Positions 51,898-62,639 of a stretch of DNA of 64,000 nt are shown piece by piece. The DNA is taken from assembly GCA_028023455.1 (NCBI GenBank), contig JAQFVV010000515.1, forward strand, positions 246,001 to 310,000, read 5' to 3'. Positions within the stretch are counted from its first letter, which is position 1. Each line of letters starts with the position of its first letter. The notes beneath the pieces are model-generated. The model saw only the letters and a list, made by a program, of their open reading frames with translations. It did no database searches and was not told where the DNA came from. This DNA comes from Epiperipatus broadwayi. Taxonomy: Eukaryota > Onychophora > Udeonychophora > Euonychophora > Peripatidae. The position numbers and the translations under genes are program-made.

Positions 51898-52045
51898 ACG
51901 TTTGCTTCCGCTTTTAGTTTTTGAATTTAATAGCAGTTGAAGGTTTGAAAGTAACCGAAAGTACTTCTGCGGATTTAAAGATTGTTTGAATTGTTTATAA
52001 ACCGTTTAAAAATATTATTTCAATTATAATTATATATATATATTC

Positions 52046-54372
52046 CAAATGATTTTCTTCACCAGACATATGCTCATTCCTGTGCTGGATGAGAATTATT
52101 TCTTTTAAATAATATCATGCTGCAGATACACATTCCTGTCAGTGTGGTTTTATGCTAGCATCTTCATATTGCATTGGTTGCATCTGTATATTAGGAAGTA
52201 AGCATTGGTTTGGCTATGAACTTTTAGCCTGAGGTTGAATGTTTTTTTGAATAGTTTTTAATTGTGTAGTCTATCTATACTAAACATTCTAAAATAAAAA
52301 TCTTATATAAACTGTCCATCTTTGCGGACTTACTAAATGAAATAATTTAAAGTTGTAATTATAAATTTATTTAAATGCACATTGATTACATATAGCATTT
52401 TTATGTGCACATTATTGAGGTTACAGCCTTAGTAAATATTAAATGAAATAATTTAAATTTAAAATTGAAATCTAAAACTAGATCAATTTATTTTTCAAAT
52501 TTAAATATGTTCATCAATAAATGTTCTTGTGTGTTATTTCTGGCAGTGGCTTATTTATTTTTTACTTAAAATCTTATTATTCATTAGTTTGGTTTCATAA
52601 TATTATATCCGGGTTGTATTTTAAGCAAAGATTGCAGTTATTTTTTGTTGGTGATGTTGTTATTTCTTAAAGATCTTCAAATACGTAGTTGTGTGTATAC
52701 ATGTGTGCACACATCCACTTGATATATATTGGTAAATATGACACCTCGTGCTGAGAGTCTCAATGTATTTACCCATATAACCCTTAAGTTATTATTGTCA
52801 ATGCTGCACCTTATGATGAGTGTTAATGGGTTTACTATATTGTAAACTTTTCGTAAGCAATTCAATTAATATAATTATATTTAGAATAGTTTGTGGTATA
52901 CATTAGTGCTGCATGTATATACATATATGTATAGGAACTTATTATTTATGAAATATAAATTCAGCACCTCATCTGTGAGTGCCCTCAGGTAATTATTCCA
53001 ATGCAACCTCATCAGTGGTTTATTTTATTTCTTTAATATTAAAAATATATTTTAAGAATTTAAATCCTTTTTTATGAAGAATTTATTATAAATCTCTGCT
53101 TTTCCTTGAACTAATGGCATGGGCTAATGGTCAATAATAAAATAAAAAGTGGATCTTAACACTATGTATCTGCCTACTATATAAATTTTCTAGGTTCGAA
53201 TGGCCTAGTAGAACCCTGTATGGCAGATAGTGAAAGAGTCTAATCACCCCGACCATTATACTACCTAGTACCTACATACATACCTAGCTACCTACCTACC
53301 CATTTATCTCCCTCCCTCCCTACATACCTACCTACCTACCTGTCTTATCTACATATCTATAGAGAGAGATTTTAAACTTCTATTCCATCACACATTACTG
53401 AGGCATATGATCCAAGACATATGAAAAAGTTAATAAAGAACATAAGAGAAAAATTCTGTTGATTTAAAGGAAGGAAAATGTTTATAACAAAAGTCACTTG
53501 GTAGAGCACAGGCTTGGTTAAAATTGAAATACAATTAAGTCTAATACTAATTGCCTAATGAAATGACTAGTTCTGGAAGACTGTAAACTGAAAAGCAGTG
53601 TGGTGGACCAATGATCAAGTTCATTAATTTAGAAATTTAATTACCAATCATAATATGCAAAATATAAATGTGTACATGCAAATATTGTATATAACAGACA
53701 TAACAACACTTGCGCATGTTTTAATCAATTATAATCCAAGTAATTCATGACAGATAAGATTTCACCAAAATACTTCCAAAGAGGACCAGTAAAGGAAAAG
53801 CCAATACCTACAATTCATCAATAAACAATTGCATTATTACATTAAAAAAATAGCTAAGCTTTTAAAATTCTCTCTAGGGCTTGGTCTCCAGCTAAAAAAA
53901 TTAAATAATATAGTGGTAATACAGTCTGTAATACAAACTGTAAATACATTATTTAAGGACAAAGACTTGCCATATGATGAGGATTTGAATATTTTTTCAT
54001 CCGTGTTAATAAATCCACGTTTAAAACTTTCCATTCACAAAACCTTTAAGCTAGAAACTAGTCGGGAAATATAATAAGACAACACTAAAAAGGAATTTAA
54101 TTAACACGACTATTCAAATGATTATTAATTACTCAAGTGTACGATAGGTGCCAGAACTGGAGCGGAATCGTTTTTTCTTCTTTATAAGTGTATAACTTGA
54201 TTGAAAATATTAACATGAAAATTTTTCTCATTAGTATGAGATTAAAAAAATTAGTGGTGTTTAAGGAAGCATTGATGACACAATATTTTTATCTTTCAGT
54301 TTTGGTTTGATAAAAATTTCTTAAATAAGATTTAATTCATCTTCATCTTTAAACAATGAATTAAGTTTCGTT
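52046..54372. other. AT-rich noncoding DNA with a (TACC)n tract
   Basis: No gene is recognised. A tetranucleotide (CTAC/CCTA)n with imperfections lies at about 53266-53345. An 81-codon frame at 53829-54074 has no recognised motif. Confidence 0.45.
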
Positions 54373-54813
54373 ATTTAAATCAGCGTTTCCCAACCTTTTT
54401 TGGCTCGTGTACCACTTGGTAGTAAATCACGCTAAATTGTACCACTTCGTAAAAATGATTGTATTTCGTGAAATTTGTTATTGCAAGTGTGTTATTTTAT
54501 TTGCATTATAAATATTATAGGGTGACAATGTATGTATTCACATCTCATAATGAGACAAATTACATTGAAACACACCTAAACGTCACGCCAGATTATAAAC
54601 TCACTGAAATTATAAACTCACTGTAACATATTTATATGTATGAGTTTGTTCAAAGTTTTATATTTTTTCCAAAATAATTTATTAAAGATTACATTATTAC
54701 ATTAAAGGTTATTTGGTACATATTTTGTTCAAAGTGTTTTCTCATTCCTTCATTTGGTTTTCCCAAATTTGAGTCTGTTTTCTCTTTTTCGGAGCATCTT
54801 GCTATTGGTTGGG

Positions 54814-55077
54814 CTATGGAGAGGATAAATCCAGCATGTCACAAGTCATGGTAAAAATAACCTTAGGGGTTATCAGGCTATCTCTTGTTCTTGTTTTCTT
54901 TATATTGTTCAGCATGAAGTTAATAGGATTAAAATTTTGATGACTAAATACTAGCTTACATCTAGTAATCCACAATAGATGATCAAGAATTAATGAGAGT
55001 CTAATTTCTGGATATGATCCTTTTCTGATACATTCTTTCAAATTAAATAATTTAGATTGATTTGCGATCCGACTCAT
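54814..55077 (-). other. Open frame inside the hAT element, not recognised
   Basis: 87 codons starting MSRIANQSKLFNLKEC, with an ILDHLLWITRCKLVFSHQ segment. It lies downstream of the transposase stop within the hAT element. I do not recognise a family. It may be noncoding filler or a captured fragment. Confidence 0.2.
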
Positions 55078-55179
55078 TATTTATCTACTATTTTGTCATA
55101 TTCGTTTACTAATAAATGGTTTTAATAAAAACACAATTATAAAAAACCAATTAATATATTTTCTTATCATAATCAAATT

Positions 55180-55626
55180 TAATGAGATCTTTGTGCTTGT
55201 TTCGAACAACATAATTTTTTGAAATTTGGTTCAAAAGATGCGAGGTATCCCCTTAAGTCTACAGCTGCATTCAATCTTTTCGATACTTATTTTTTTAAAA
55301 ATATTTGAAGAAAAAGCTCTTCCTACTAATTCCGTAATAGTAAACGGTAATAATAATTTAAGAGCTTTCTCAGAAAGTTGTTCATATTCTTTAATGTTTA
55401 ACCAAAAATTAATTAGATTGTGTCGTTTGAATTCTACTTGTAAAGTTCTGTCACATGATAATTCTATTAAATTTTCTTTATTCTTTATTGATAATGATAT
55501 AGCTCTTTCTAAATTTTCTGCATAGAAGGGGTTTGAAAGCCAATTATCATTTATGCTTTCGGGTTTGGAAAATATTCCATGAAAGACAATTTTAATCCTG
55601 TTAAATGTGCTATTATATTTTCTCAT
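55180..55626 (-). pseudogene. hAT transposase C-terminal remnant
   Basis: The open part (55626-55231) includes NPFYAENL, ELSCDRTLQVEFK, NLINFWLNIKEYEQLSEKAL and KLLLPFTITELVGRAFSSNI, then RLKGIPRIF. This corresponds to the hAT dimerisation region: 'FW..vk.eyp.ls..Al.lLLPF.Tt.lCe.gFSa.'. The normal Cys-Glu of this block is replaced (LVGRAF). After a frameshift, a short KQAQRSH ending with a stop at 55180-55182 matches the usual C-terminus. The BED finger and the catalytic N-terminal and middle parts are absent. It is non-functional. Confidence 0.75.
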
Positions 55627-56579
55627 ATATCTTGAGACAGACTAACTTTATTTTCAAACAAAATTTCCTTTTTTTAAATATGTAGAGTTTCGAATACTTC
55701 CAGTTGATTGTTTTCGATACTTATATATATTACTGTTTCCAAAAATCTAATTTCTTAATCATACTTTCAATTTTATCATTAACATTAAAGATCGTTATCG
55801 ACTGTACATATTAACAACTTTATTGTATAATATTATTAATTAAAATAATTTTTATGAATTATAGGAAAAAACGTTTCTATGATATTTGTATGATTTAATT
55901 TTTTTTATGTCCGCCATTATTGATTATTTTTCGTGTACCACCAACCAGCAACTCGCATACCACCAGTGGTACGCGTACCACAGGTTGGGAAACACTGATT
56001 TAAATAATGGCCATTCAGGCAGTATAACAGCTCTACTTTACTGGGATGAATATTCAGTTTGAGCAGTTTTGATGAAAAGTAATATTCTGAGATGCAGTCT
56101 GTTTTCAACACAAAAATCATTGATCACAACCCATATGATGTGTCACATAATTTTATCAAAATAAAATGTATTAAACGTTAATGTCATAAGAAAGAAATGC
56201 ATATCAAAATCAATATTTTTTGAAGTGTTGCTTACTATAATAACACTTATACATATGTAAATTTTAAAAAAAGTATAATTATTATTTACTGTCTTATGGC
56301 TTTTTAATTAAAATGTGTGCTTGGCTTATAAATGGTAGATTAGTGTTGATATCAGAGAAGATAGGGCCTTATTTTCAGTTTGTTAAAAAATGCAAATTGT
56401 AAGATACTGTATACTTATAGTATGAATATTCAGAAATTATTACTTCATAAATAATATATGTATGCATATACATATATATTGTACTGAATCCTTTTTTATG
56501 GATGGTGATGATGATTAAAAACCAATTTGTTGTATGATTCATTTATATGTGATTTATAAGAATCAACCCATATGTAGAC

Positions 56580-56740
56580 TAAGGCTTATTTGGCCACAAG
56601 CCAGAAACTAATCTGGGGATATTGGATGAGTAGGTGCTAGATGGGGATTTTATTCACAAGCCTTCTGGCAATCCATTAATTACTCTGGTTGGCACTGAGT
56701 GGCAATACTGTATGGATAGTTTTGTCTGTTTTTATATCAA
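56580..56740 (+). repeat. Family-2 fold-back, half copy
   Basis: From TGGCCACAAGCCAGAAAC (56591) through 'gatattggatgagtaggtgctaga', 'cacaagccttctggca', 'ccattaattactctgg' and 'tactgtatgga' to 'gttttgtctg', it matches 13263-13400 (interior plus right arm). The left arm and the 5' part of the hammerhead are missing. Confidence 0.7.
56591..56625 (+). ncRNA. 3' part of a family-2 hammerhead-like motif
   Basis: This copy keeps what the others lost: stem II TGGC/GCCA closed by a CACAA loop (56591-56603), an intact GAAA (56604-56607), a short stem III, C17 at 56613, the inner stem I strand TGGGGA (56614-56619), the internal-loop TA, and the outer strand TTGG (56622-56625). The CTGATGA core and the 5' stem I strands are absent or unrecognisable upstream. 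Combined with the 13.24-kb copy it defines a consistent type I hammerhead layout. Confidence 0.55.
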
Positions 56741-58621
56741 CATTTGTGATAATAATCAAATGGCTAGTCAGTTAGATTTCTTGACCATGTTACACCAAAG
56801 CAATACTCAGAGGGTAAGTCAAAAAGGTCTCACATTCAAAAGAATTTTATGGGGTAAGTATCCCTAAGTCACCACATTCTTTTCTGAAAGAGTGCCTTTA
56901 GGAACTCCTCTTATAATATGATCATGAGAATATCATTCCCTTTCATTCCCTTGATAAATTTTTTCAGGATGTGTGACAAACTATTTCTAGAGAATAGACA
57001 ACAATGTTTAAAAATAATATAAATATTTTTTTATTTATTTACAATATCTAAAATATTTACACCCACTACTATTTACTCCTGTACAAATTAAATGAATATA
57101 AGTTAATGCTAAAACAGGGATATATTCATAGTAAAGAAAGGACAGTTTAACTTAACAGAGTTTGGCCCCATGAGCAATGATATATGAATGATAGAACCCC
57201 ACCTTCACCCATTTATTATTAGTAATTAACAAACAAATACATAAACATTAAAATAAAATAAACATTAAAATATGTGGAAATAACAACAAATATTAAGAAT
57301 GAAAAAATATTAAAATATTTGTTATAATATTGAGAAATATTAAGCATCAAAAAGAAAATAAAATTAAAACAAGAACAAACATTGACATTCCTAAATGTTC
57401 TTGTCACAAAATTTTTTCATGGCCAAATCAGAATTACAATGTGAAAACCCACATATACAAAAAAATATTTGGCATATACATCTAATCAGGGCCTTTCAGA
57501 GAAAATATGAGGTCTGGGGAAACTAATATTTTTGGGTCTCTTCAAAATTTAAAATAGAAACATGGGGAGCTTTCAGGGCTGAAAACAGGACTCCAGGAGC
57601 AGTTAGTTACAAGTTGCAGAAACAAGCAAGCAGATCAGATCCAGATAGCACTTGGATATGGTAGATTCACTCTAGCACTGTTAGTATTGTAAAACATTGT
57701 TAGCACAGAACTAACTGACAATAGGCTGAGACTATTAGTTCTGCCAATCACCAAGTGCTGCAGTCACAGAATCATGAGATTGGCATCTTCTCCTTAAACT
57801 GGCTTACATTTTTGACTTTGTGGTATGCCTGCTCGAAAAAGTTTTTTCTCAAATATTTTTTTGGGGAATTTAACTGTAAAATTAGGACTATTCTATGAGC
57901 CATGACATTGCTTTGCCTTCTCTTATATTTTTGTTTAACATATTGAGTTGCAAAATTGAGGCCCCTAATATTGTAAGACCCAGGGCAGCTGCCCCTTTCA
58001 TTTTTCCTTCTGATTGACTGCATCTAATCATAACAGACAAAAATTGGAATTATAATATTACTATTGAATAGAGCAAAAGAAATTTGTTCAAAACTAGTGA
58101 TTGGATAAAAGAAAACTCTTACATAGAACAAACTCTCATGAAAAGATTATCAGTCAATGAACATTAAGAGAACCATAAATATGCAACAAATAAAATCATC
58201 AAGAAAAAAACAATTAAAGGCACTGCAGTGCATTTTTAGATATCAAGGATAGAAGACAATGTAAACAACACTGCAATCAAATGTATTGGCTCAGACTCCA
58301 TTAAATACCATAGTCTGACCATGCAATCTCCCTGGCCACTCTATAAAAGTTAAGCAAGCATATTAATGATGATCCCATTGCATTAAAAAAAGTCTATGAA
58401 ACCCTACTTTAAGATAAGGACAGAAATAGATAAATAATGTTATCTTAAAGAAAATTGGATGGAGAATTAATTGGATAGAGAATTGATATACTTTCAAAAT
58501 TAAAACTTTATTTACACTTTAGAGTAGATACAAGAGAAATCAATGACAGCATAAAATTAGGTCAATAACAAAGTCTCAATGAAGACATATAAATATGGTA
58601 TGCAAATCATATATATATATA
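56741..58621. other. AT-rich noncoding DNA
   Basis: No gene is supported. A minus-strand frame at 57772-58023 has no recognised motif. (AT)n at 58608-58623 forms the left border of the satellite array. Confidence 0.45.
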
Positions 58622-58764
58622 TATGATAAACAAAAATGCAAGTTAAAAAACTTGCTAACGCTTGTATTTATGTCCACAGATGGCGTCCTACCAAAAACAC
58701 CTATCAAGCGTATTTTCGTTTACATAAACGTCAGAGTAGTTAGTATTCACTATCTCTAACTATA

Positions 58765-58822
58765 ATTCCACTTTCAGATCATGATTTCAAGCTATTTGCT
58801 ATCGTCAGTGAAAGACAGGAAT
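58765..58822 (-). ncRNA. Type I hammerhead ribozyme, array copy 1
   Basis: A self-cleaving RNA fold read on the minus strand. Outer stem I is AUUCC/GGAAU, the internal loop UGU against U, and inner stem I CUUUCA/UGAAAG. The core is CUGACGA. Stem II is UAGC/GCUU with loop AAAUA (three pairs plus a U-U at 10.1-11.1). GAAA, stem III AUC/GAU with a two-base loop, and C17 follow. The predicted cut lies between plus-strand positions 58777 and 58776. All invariant hammerhead bases (C3, U4, G5, A6, G8, A9, G12, A13, A14, A15.1, U16.1, H17) are present. The layout, including the AAAUA loop opposite a stem I internal loop, resembles schistosome-type satellite hammerheads. The non-canonical 10.1-11.1 pair is the one weak point. 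Confidence 0.85.
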
Positions 58823-59172
58823 AAAGAAACTAGATCTAAATACAAACTCTGAGCGTTTATGAAACAATTTCTATTCAGCTTGCAAGCGTGAATTTTTTAG
58901 ACACGTAATGTCTTCAAACTCAGCATAGCAAACCAGATAGCTATATGGGTCTGATCTCAGTTCAGCATCACCACATAGTAGAAGCCTCTGCAATCTATAT
59001 CATTGCAAGAAAGACCTCAAAGGTACATTTATGATAAACAAAAATGCAAGTTAAAAAACTTGCTAACGCTTGTATTTATGTCCACAGATGGCGTCCTACC
59101 AAAAACACCTATCAAGCGTATTTTCGTTTACATAAACATCAGAGTAGTTAGTATTCACTATCTCTAACTATA

Positions 59173-59230
59173 ATTCCACTTTCAGATCATGATTTCAAGC
59201 TATTTGCTATCGTCAGTGAAAGACAGGAAT
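59173..59230 (-). ncRNA. Hammerhead ribozyme, array copy 2
   Basis: Identical in sequence to copy 1. Predicted cut between 59185 and 59184. Confidence 0.85.
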
Positions 59231-59580
59231 AAAGAAACTAGATCTAAATACAAACTCTGAGCGTTTATGAAACAATTTCTATTCAGCTTGCAAGCGTGAA
59301 TTTTTGAGACACGTAATGTCTTCAAACTCAGCATAGCAAACCAGATAGCTATATGGGTCTGATCTCAGTTCAGCATCACCACATAGTAGAAGCCTCTGCA
59401 ATCTATATCATTGCAAGAAAGACCTCAAAGGTACATTTATGATAAACAAAAATGCAAGTTTTTTAACTTGCTAACGCTTGTATTTATGTCCACAGATGGC
59501 GTCCTACCAAAAACACCTATCAAGCGTATTTTCGTTTACATAAACGTCAGAGTAGTTAGTATTCACTATCTCTAACTATA

Positions 59581-59638
59581 ATTCCACTTTCAGATCATGA
59601 TTTCAAGCTATTTGCTATCGTCAGTGAAAGACAGGAAT
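59581..59638 (-). ncRNA. Hammerhead ribozyme, array copy 3
   Basis: Identical to copy 1. Predicted cut between 59593 and 59592. The unit carries the flipped hairpin loop at 59453-59470. Confidence 0.85.
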
Positions 59639-59988
59639 AAAGAAACTAGATCTAAATACAAACTCTGAGCGTTTATGAAACAATTTCTATTCAGCTTGCA
59701 AGCGTGAATTTTTTAGACACGTAATGTCTTCAAACTCAGCATAGCAAACCAGATAGCTATATGGGTCTGATCTCAGTTCAGCATCACCACATAGTAGAAG
59801 CCTCTGCAATCTATATCATTGCAAGAAAGACCTCAAAGGTACATTTATGATAAACAAAAATGCACGTTAAAAAACTTGCTAACGCTTGTATTTATGTCCA
59901 CAGATGGCGTCCTACCAAAAACACCTATCAAGCGTATTTTCGTTTACATAAACGTCAGAGTAGTTAGTATTCACTATCTCTAACTATA

Positions 59989-60046
59989 ATTCCACTTTCA
60001 GATCATGATTTCAAGCTATTTGCTATCGTCAGTGAAAGACAGGAAT
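59989..60046 (-). ncRNA. Hammerhead ribozyme, array copy 4
   Basis: Identical to copy 1. Predicted cut between 60001 and 60000. The unit's 18-bp hairpin has a single A-to-C change in its left strand. Confidence 0.85.
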
Positions 60047-60396
60047 AAAGAAACTAGATCTAAATACAAACTCTGAGCGTTTATGAAACAATTTCTATTC
60101 AGCTTGCAAGCGTGAATTTTTTAGACACGTAATGTCTTCAAACTCAGCATAGCAAACCAGATAGCTATATGGGTCTGATCTCAGTTCAGCATCACCACAT
60201 AGTAGAAGCCTCTGCAATCTATATCATTGCAAGAAAGACCTCAAAGGTACATTTATGATAAACAAAAATGCAAGTTTTTTAACTTGCTAACGCTTGTATT
60301 TATGTCCACAGATGGCGTCCTACCAAAAACACCTATCAAGCGTATTTTCGTTTACATAAACGTCAGAGTAGTTAGTATTCACTATCTCTAACTATA

Positions 60397-60454
60397 ATTC
60401 CACTTTCAGATCATGATTTCAAGCTATTTGCTATCGTCAGTGAAAGACAGGAAT
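60397..60454 (-). ncRNA. Hammerhead ribozyme, array copy 5
   Basis: Identical to copy 1. Predicted cut between 60409 and 60408. The unit carries the flipped hairpin loop. Confidence 0.85.
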
Positions 60455-60804
60455 AAAGAAACTAGATCTAAATACAAACTCTGAGCGTTTATGAAACAAT
60501 TTCTATTCAGCTTGCAAGCGTGAATTTTTTAGACACGTAATGTCTTCAAACTCAGCATAGCAAACCAGATAGCTATATGGGTCTGATCTCAGTTCAGCAT
60601 CACCACATAGTAGAAGCCTCTGCAATCTATATCATTGCAAGAAAGACCTCAAAGGTACATTTATGATAAACAAAAATGCAAGTTAAAAAACTTGCTAACG
60701 CTTGTATTTATGTCCACAGATGGCGTCCTACCAAAAACACCTATCAAGCGTATTTTCGTTTACATAAACGTCAGAGTAGTTAGTATTCACTATCTCTAAC
60801 TATA

Positions 60805-60862
60805 ATTCCACTTTCAGATCATGATTTCAAGCTATTTGCTATCGTCAGTGAAAGACAGGAAT
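60805..60862 (-). ncRNA. Hammerhead ribozyme, array copy 6
   Basis: Identical to copy 1. Predicted cut between 60817 and 60816. Confidence 0.85.
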
Positions 60863-61212
60863 AAAGAAACTAGATCTAAATAAAAACTCTGAGCGTTTAT
60901 GAAACAATTTCTATTCAGCTTGCAAGCGTGAATTTTTTAGACACGTAATGTCTTCAAACTCAGCATAGCAAACCAGATAGCTATATGGGTCTGATCTCAG
61001 TTCAGCATCACCACATAGTAGAAGCCTCTGCAATCTATATCATTGCAAGAAAGACCTCAAAGGTACATTTATGATAAACAAAAATGCAAGTTAAAAAACT
61101 TGCTAACGCTTGTATTTATATCCACAGATGGCGTCCTACCAAAAACACCTATCAAGCGTATTTTCGTTTACATAAACGTCAGAGTAGTTAGTATTCACTA
61201 TCTCTAACTATA

Positions 61213-61270
61213 ATTCCACTTTCAGATCATGATTTCAAGCTATTTGCTATCGTCAGTGAAAGACAGGAAT
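61213..61270 (-). ncRNA. Hammerhead ribozyme, array copy 7
   Basis: Identical to copy 1. Predicted cut between 61225 and 61224. This is the last forward unit with a ribozyme; the eighth is cut off at 61587, before the motif. Confidence 0.85.
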
Positions 61271-61667
61271 AAAGAAACTAGATCTAAATACAAACTCTGA
61301 GCGTTTATGAAACAATTTCTATTCAGCTTGCAAGCGTGAATTTTTTAGACACGTAATGTCTTCAAACTCAGCATAGCAAACCAGATAGCTATATGGGTCT
61401 GATCTCAGTTCAGCATCACCACATAGTAGAAGCCTCTGCAATCTATATCATTGCAAGAAAGACCTCAAAGGTACATTTATGATAAACAAAAATGCAAGTT
61501 AAAAAACTTGCTAACGCTTGTATTTATGTCCACAGATGGCGTCCTACCAAAAACACCTATCAAGCGTATTTTCGTTTACATAAACGTGTCTAAAAAATTC
61601 ACGCTTGCAAGCTGAATAGAAATTGTTTCATAAACGCTCAGAGTTTGTATTTAGATCTAGTTTCTTT

Positions 61668-61725
61668 ATTCCTGTCTTTCACTGACGATAGCAAATAGCT
61701 TGAAATCATGATCTGAAAGTGGAAT
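61668..61725 (+). ncRNA. Hammerhead ribozyme, array copy 8 (inverted part)
   Basis: Plus-strand copy. Outer stem I 61668-61672 pairs with 61721-61725, and inner stem I 61676-61681 with 61714-61719. The core CTGACGA is at 61682-61688, stem II at 61689-61692 with 61698-61701, GAA at 61702-61704, and stem III 61705-61707 with 61710-61712. C17 is at 61713, and the cut is predicted between 61713 and 61714. Confidence 0.85.
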
Positions 61726-62075
61726 TATAGTTAGAGATAGTGAATACTAACTACTCTGACGTTTATGTAAACGAAAATACGCTTGATAGGTGTTTTTGGT
61801 AGGACGCCATCTGTGGACATAAATACAAGCGTTAGCAAGTTTTTTAACTTGCATTTTTGTTTATCATAAATGTACCTTTGAGGTCTTTCTTGCAATGATA
61901 TAGATTGCAGAGGCTTCTACTATGTGGTGATGCTGAACTGAGATCAGACCCATATAGCTATCTGGTTTGCTATGCTGAGTTTGAAGACATTACGTGTCTA
62001 AAAAATTCACGCTTGCAAGCTGAATAGAAATTGTTTCATAAACGCTCAGAGTTTGTATTTAGATCTAGTTTCTTT

Positions 62076-62133
62076 ATTCCTGTCTTTCACTGACGATAGC
62101 AAATAGCTTGAAATCATGATCTGAAAGTGGAAT
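62076..62133 (+). ncRNA. Hammerhead ribozyme, array copy 9 (inverted part)
   Basis: Identical to copy 8. Predicted cut between 62121 and 62122. A plus-strand transcript cut here and at copy 8 would release a 408-nt monomer. Confidence 0.85.
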
Positions 62134-62485
62134 TATAGTTAGAGATAGTGAATACTAACTACTCTGACGTTTATGTAAACGAAAATACGCTTGATAGGTG
62201 TTTTTGGTAGGACGCCATCTGTGGACATAAATACAAGCGTTAGCAAGTTTTTTAACTTGCATTTTTGTTTATCATAAATGTACCTTTGAGGTCTTTCTTG
62301 CAATGATATAGATTGCAGAGGCTTCTACTATGTGGTGATGCTGAACTGAGATCAGACCCATATAGCTATCTGGTTTGCTATGCTGAGTTTGAAGACATTA
62401 CGTGTCTAAAAAAAATTCACGCTTGCAAGCTGAATAGAAATTGTTTCATAAACGCTCAGAGTTTGTATTTAGATCTAGTTTCTTT

Positions 62486-62543
62486 ATTCCTGTCTTTCAC
62501 TGACGATAGCAAATAGCTTGAAATCATGATCTGAAAGTGGAAT
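62486..62543 (+). ncRNA. Hammerhead ribozyme, array copy 10 (inverted part)
   Basis: Identical to copy 8. Predicted cut between 62531 and 62532, 410 nt after copy 9 because the unit has two extra A near 62408-62415. Confidence 0.85.
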
Positions 62544-62639
62544 TATAGTTAGAGATAGTGAATACTAACTACTCTGACGTTTATGTAAACGAAAATACGC
62601 TTGATAGGTGTTTTTGGTAGGACGCCATCTGTGGACATA

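Larger units (their letters stand above)
51121..52045. mobile_element. Palindromic pair of Penelope-like element 3' fragments
   Basis: Two copies of a Penelope-like 3' end stand head-to-head: the left arm (51146-51586) on the minus strand and the right arm (51605-52032) on the plus strand, separated by an 18-nt spacer. Each arm holds the GIY-YIG endonuclease end, a stop, and a 3' UTR with GACGTTTGCTTCCGCTTTTAG and GAAAGTACTTCTGCGG. The two are nearly identical except for a few small deletions in the right arm. Both outer ends run into (AT)n tracts. Inverted, 5'-truncated pairs are a known habit of Penelope-like insertions. Confidence 0.8.
54373..56005 (-). mobile_element. hAT DNA transposon, internally deleted, 8-bp target duplication
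   Basis: ATTTAAAT at 54373-54380 and 55998-56005 is the 8-bp duplication. The element spans 54381-55997 (1617 bp), with imperfect terminal inverted repeats CAGCGTTTCCCAACC and, inverted, CAGTGTTTCCCAACC, the classic hAT end. Subterminal 'gtaccac' repeats occur at both ends (GTGTACCAC). The interior keeps the 3' part of a transposase on the minus strand (55626-55180). Autonomous hAT elements are usually longer, so most of the transposase gene is missing. Confidence 0.9.
58622..62639. repeat. 408-bp hammerhead-bearing satellite array, partly inverted
   Basis: The landmark TGATAAACA recurs at 58624, 59032, 59440, 59848, 60256, 60664, 61072 and 61480, exactly every 408 bp. Seven full forward units are followed by a partial eighth. 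At 61587 the array inverts and continues for about 2.6 units in the opposite orientation (landmark complement ending at 61866 and 62274; the last interval is 410 bp because of two extra A). Units differ by only about one base each. Each unit contains one hammerhead (minus strand in forward units, plus strand in inverted ones), an 18-bp hairpin GCAAGTTAAAAAACTTGC, and a CGTTTACATAAACG palindrome. No protein-coding capacity. Both ends abut (AT)n tracts. Confidence 0.97.

Noticed and set aside
53829-54074. 81-codon plus-strand frame and its overlapping minus-strand frame
   Set aside because: Both strands are open over the same stretch and neither shows a family motif.
57772-58023. 83-codon minus-strand frame
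   Set aside because: No recognisable motif or partner sequence; composition as expected from noncoding DNA.
62313-62516. 67-codon frame inside the satellite
   Set aside because: It crosses a ribozyme and is not kept as a codon-structured frame; the unit is better explained as noncoding RNA.
58622-62639. CRISPR-like array
   Set aside because: The whole 408-bp unit is conserved, with no variable spacers, and the genome is eukaryotic.
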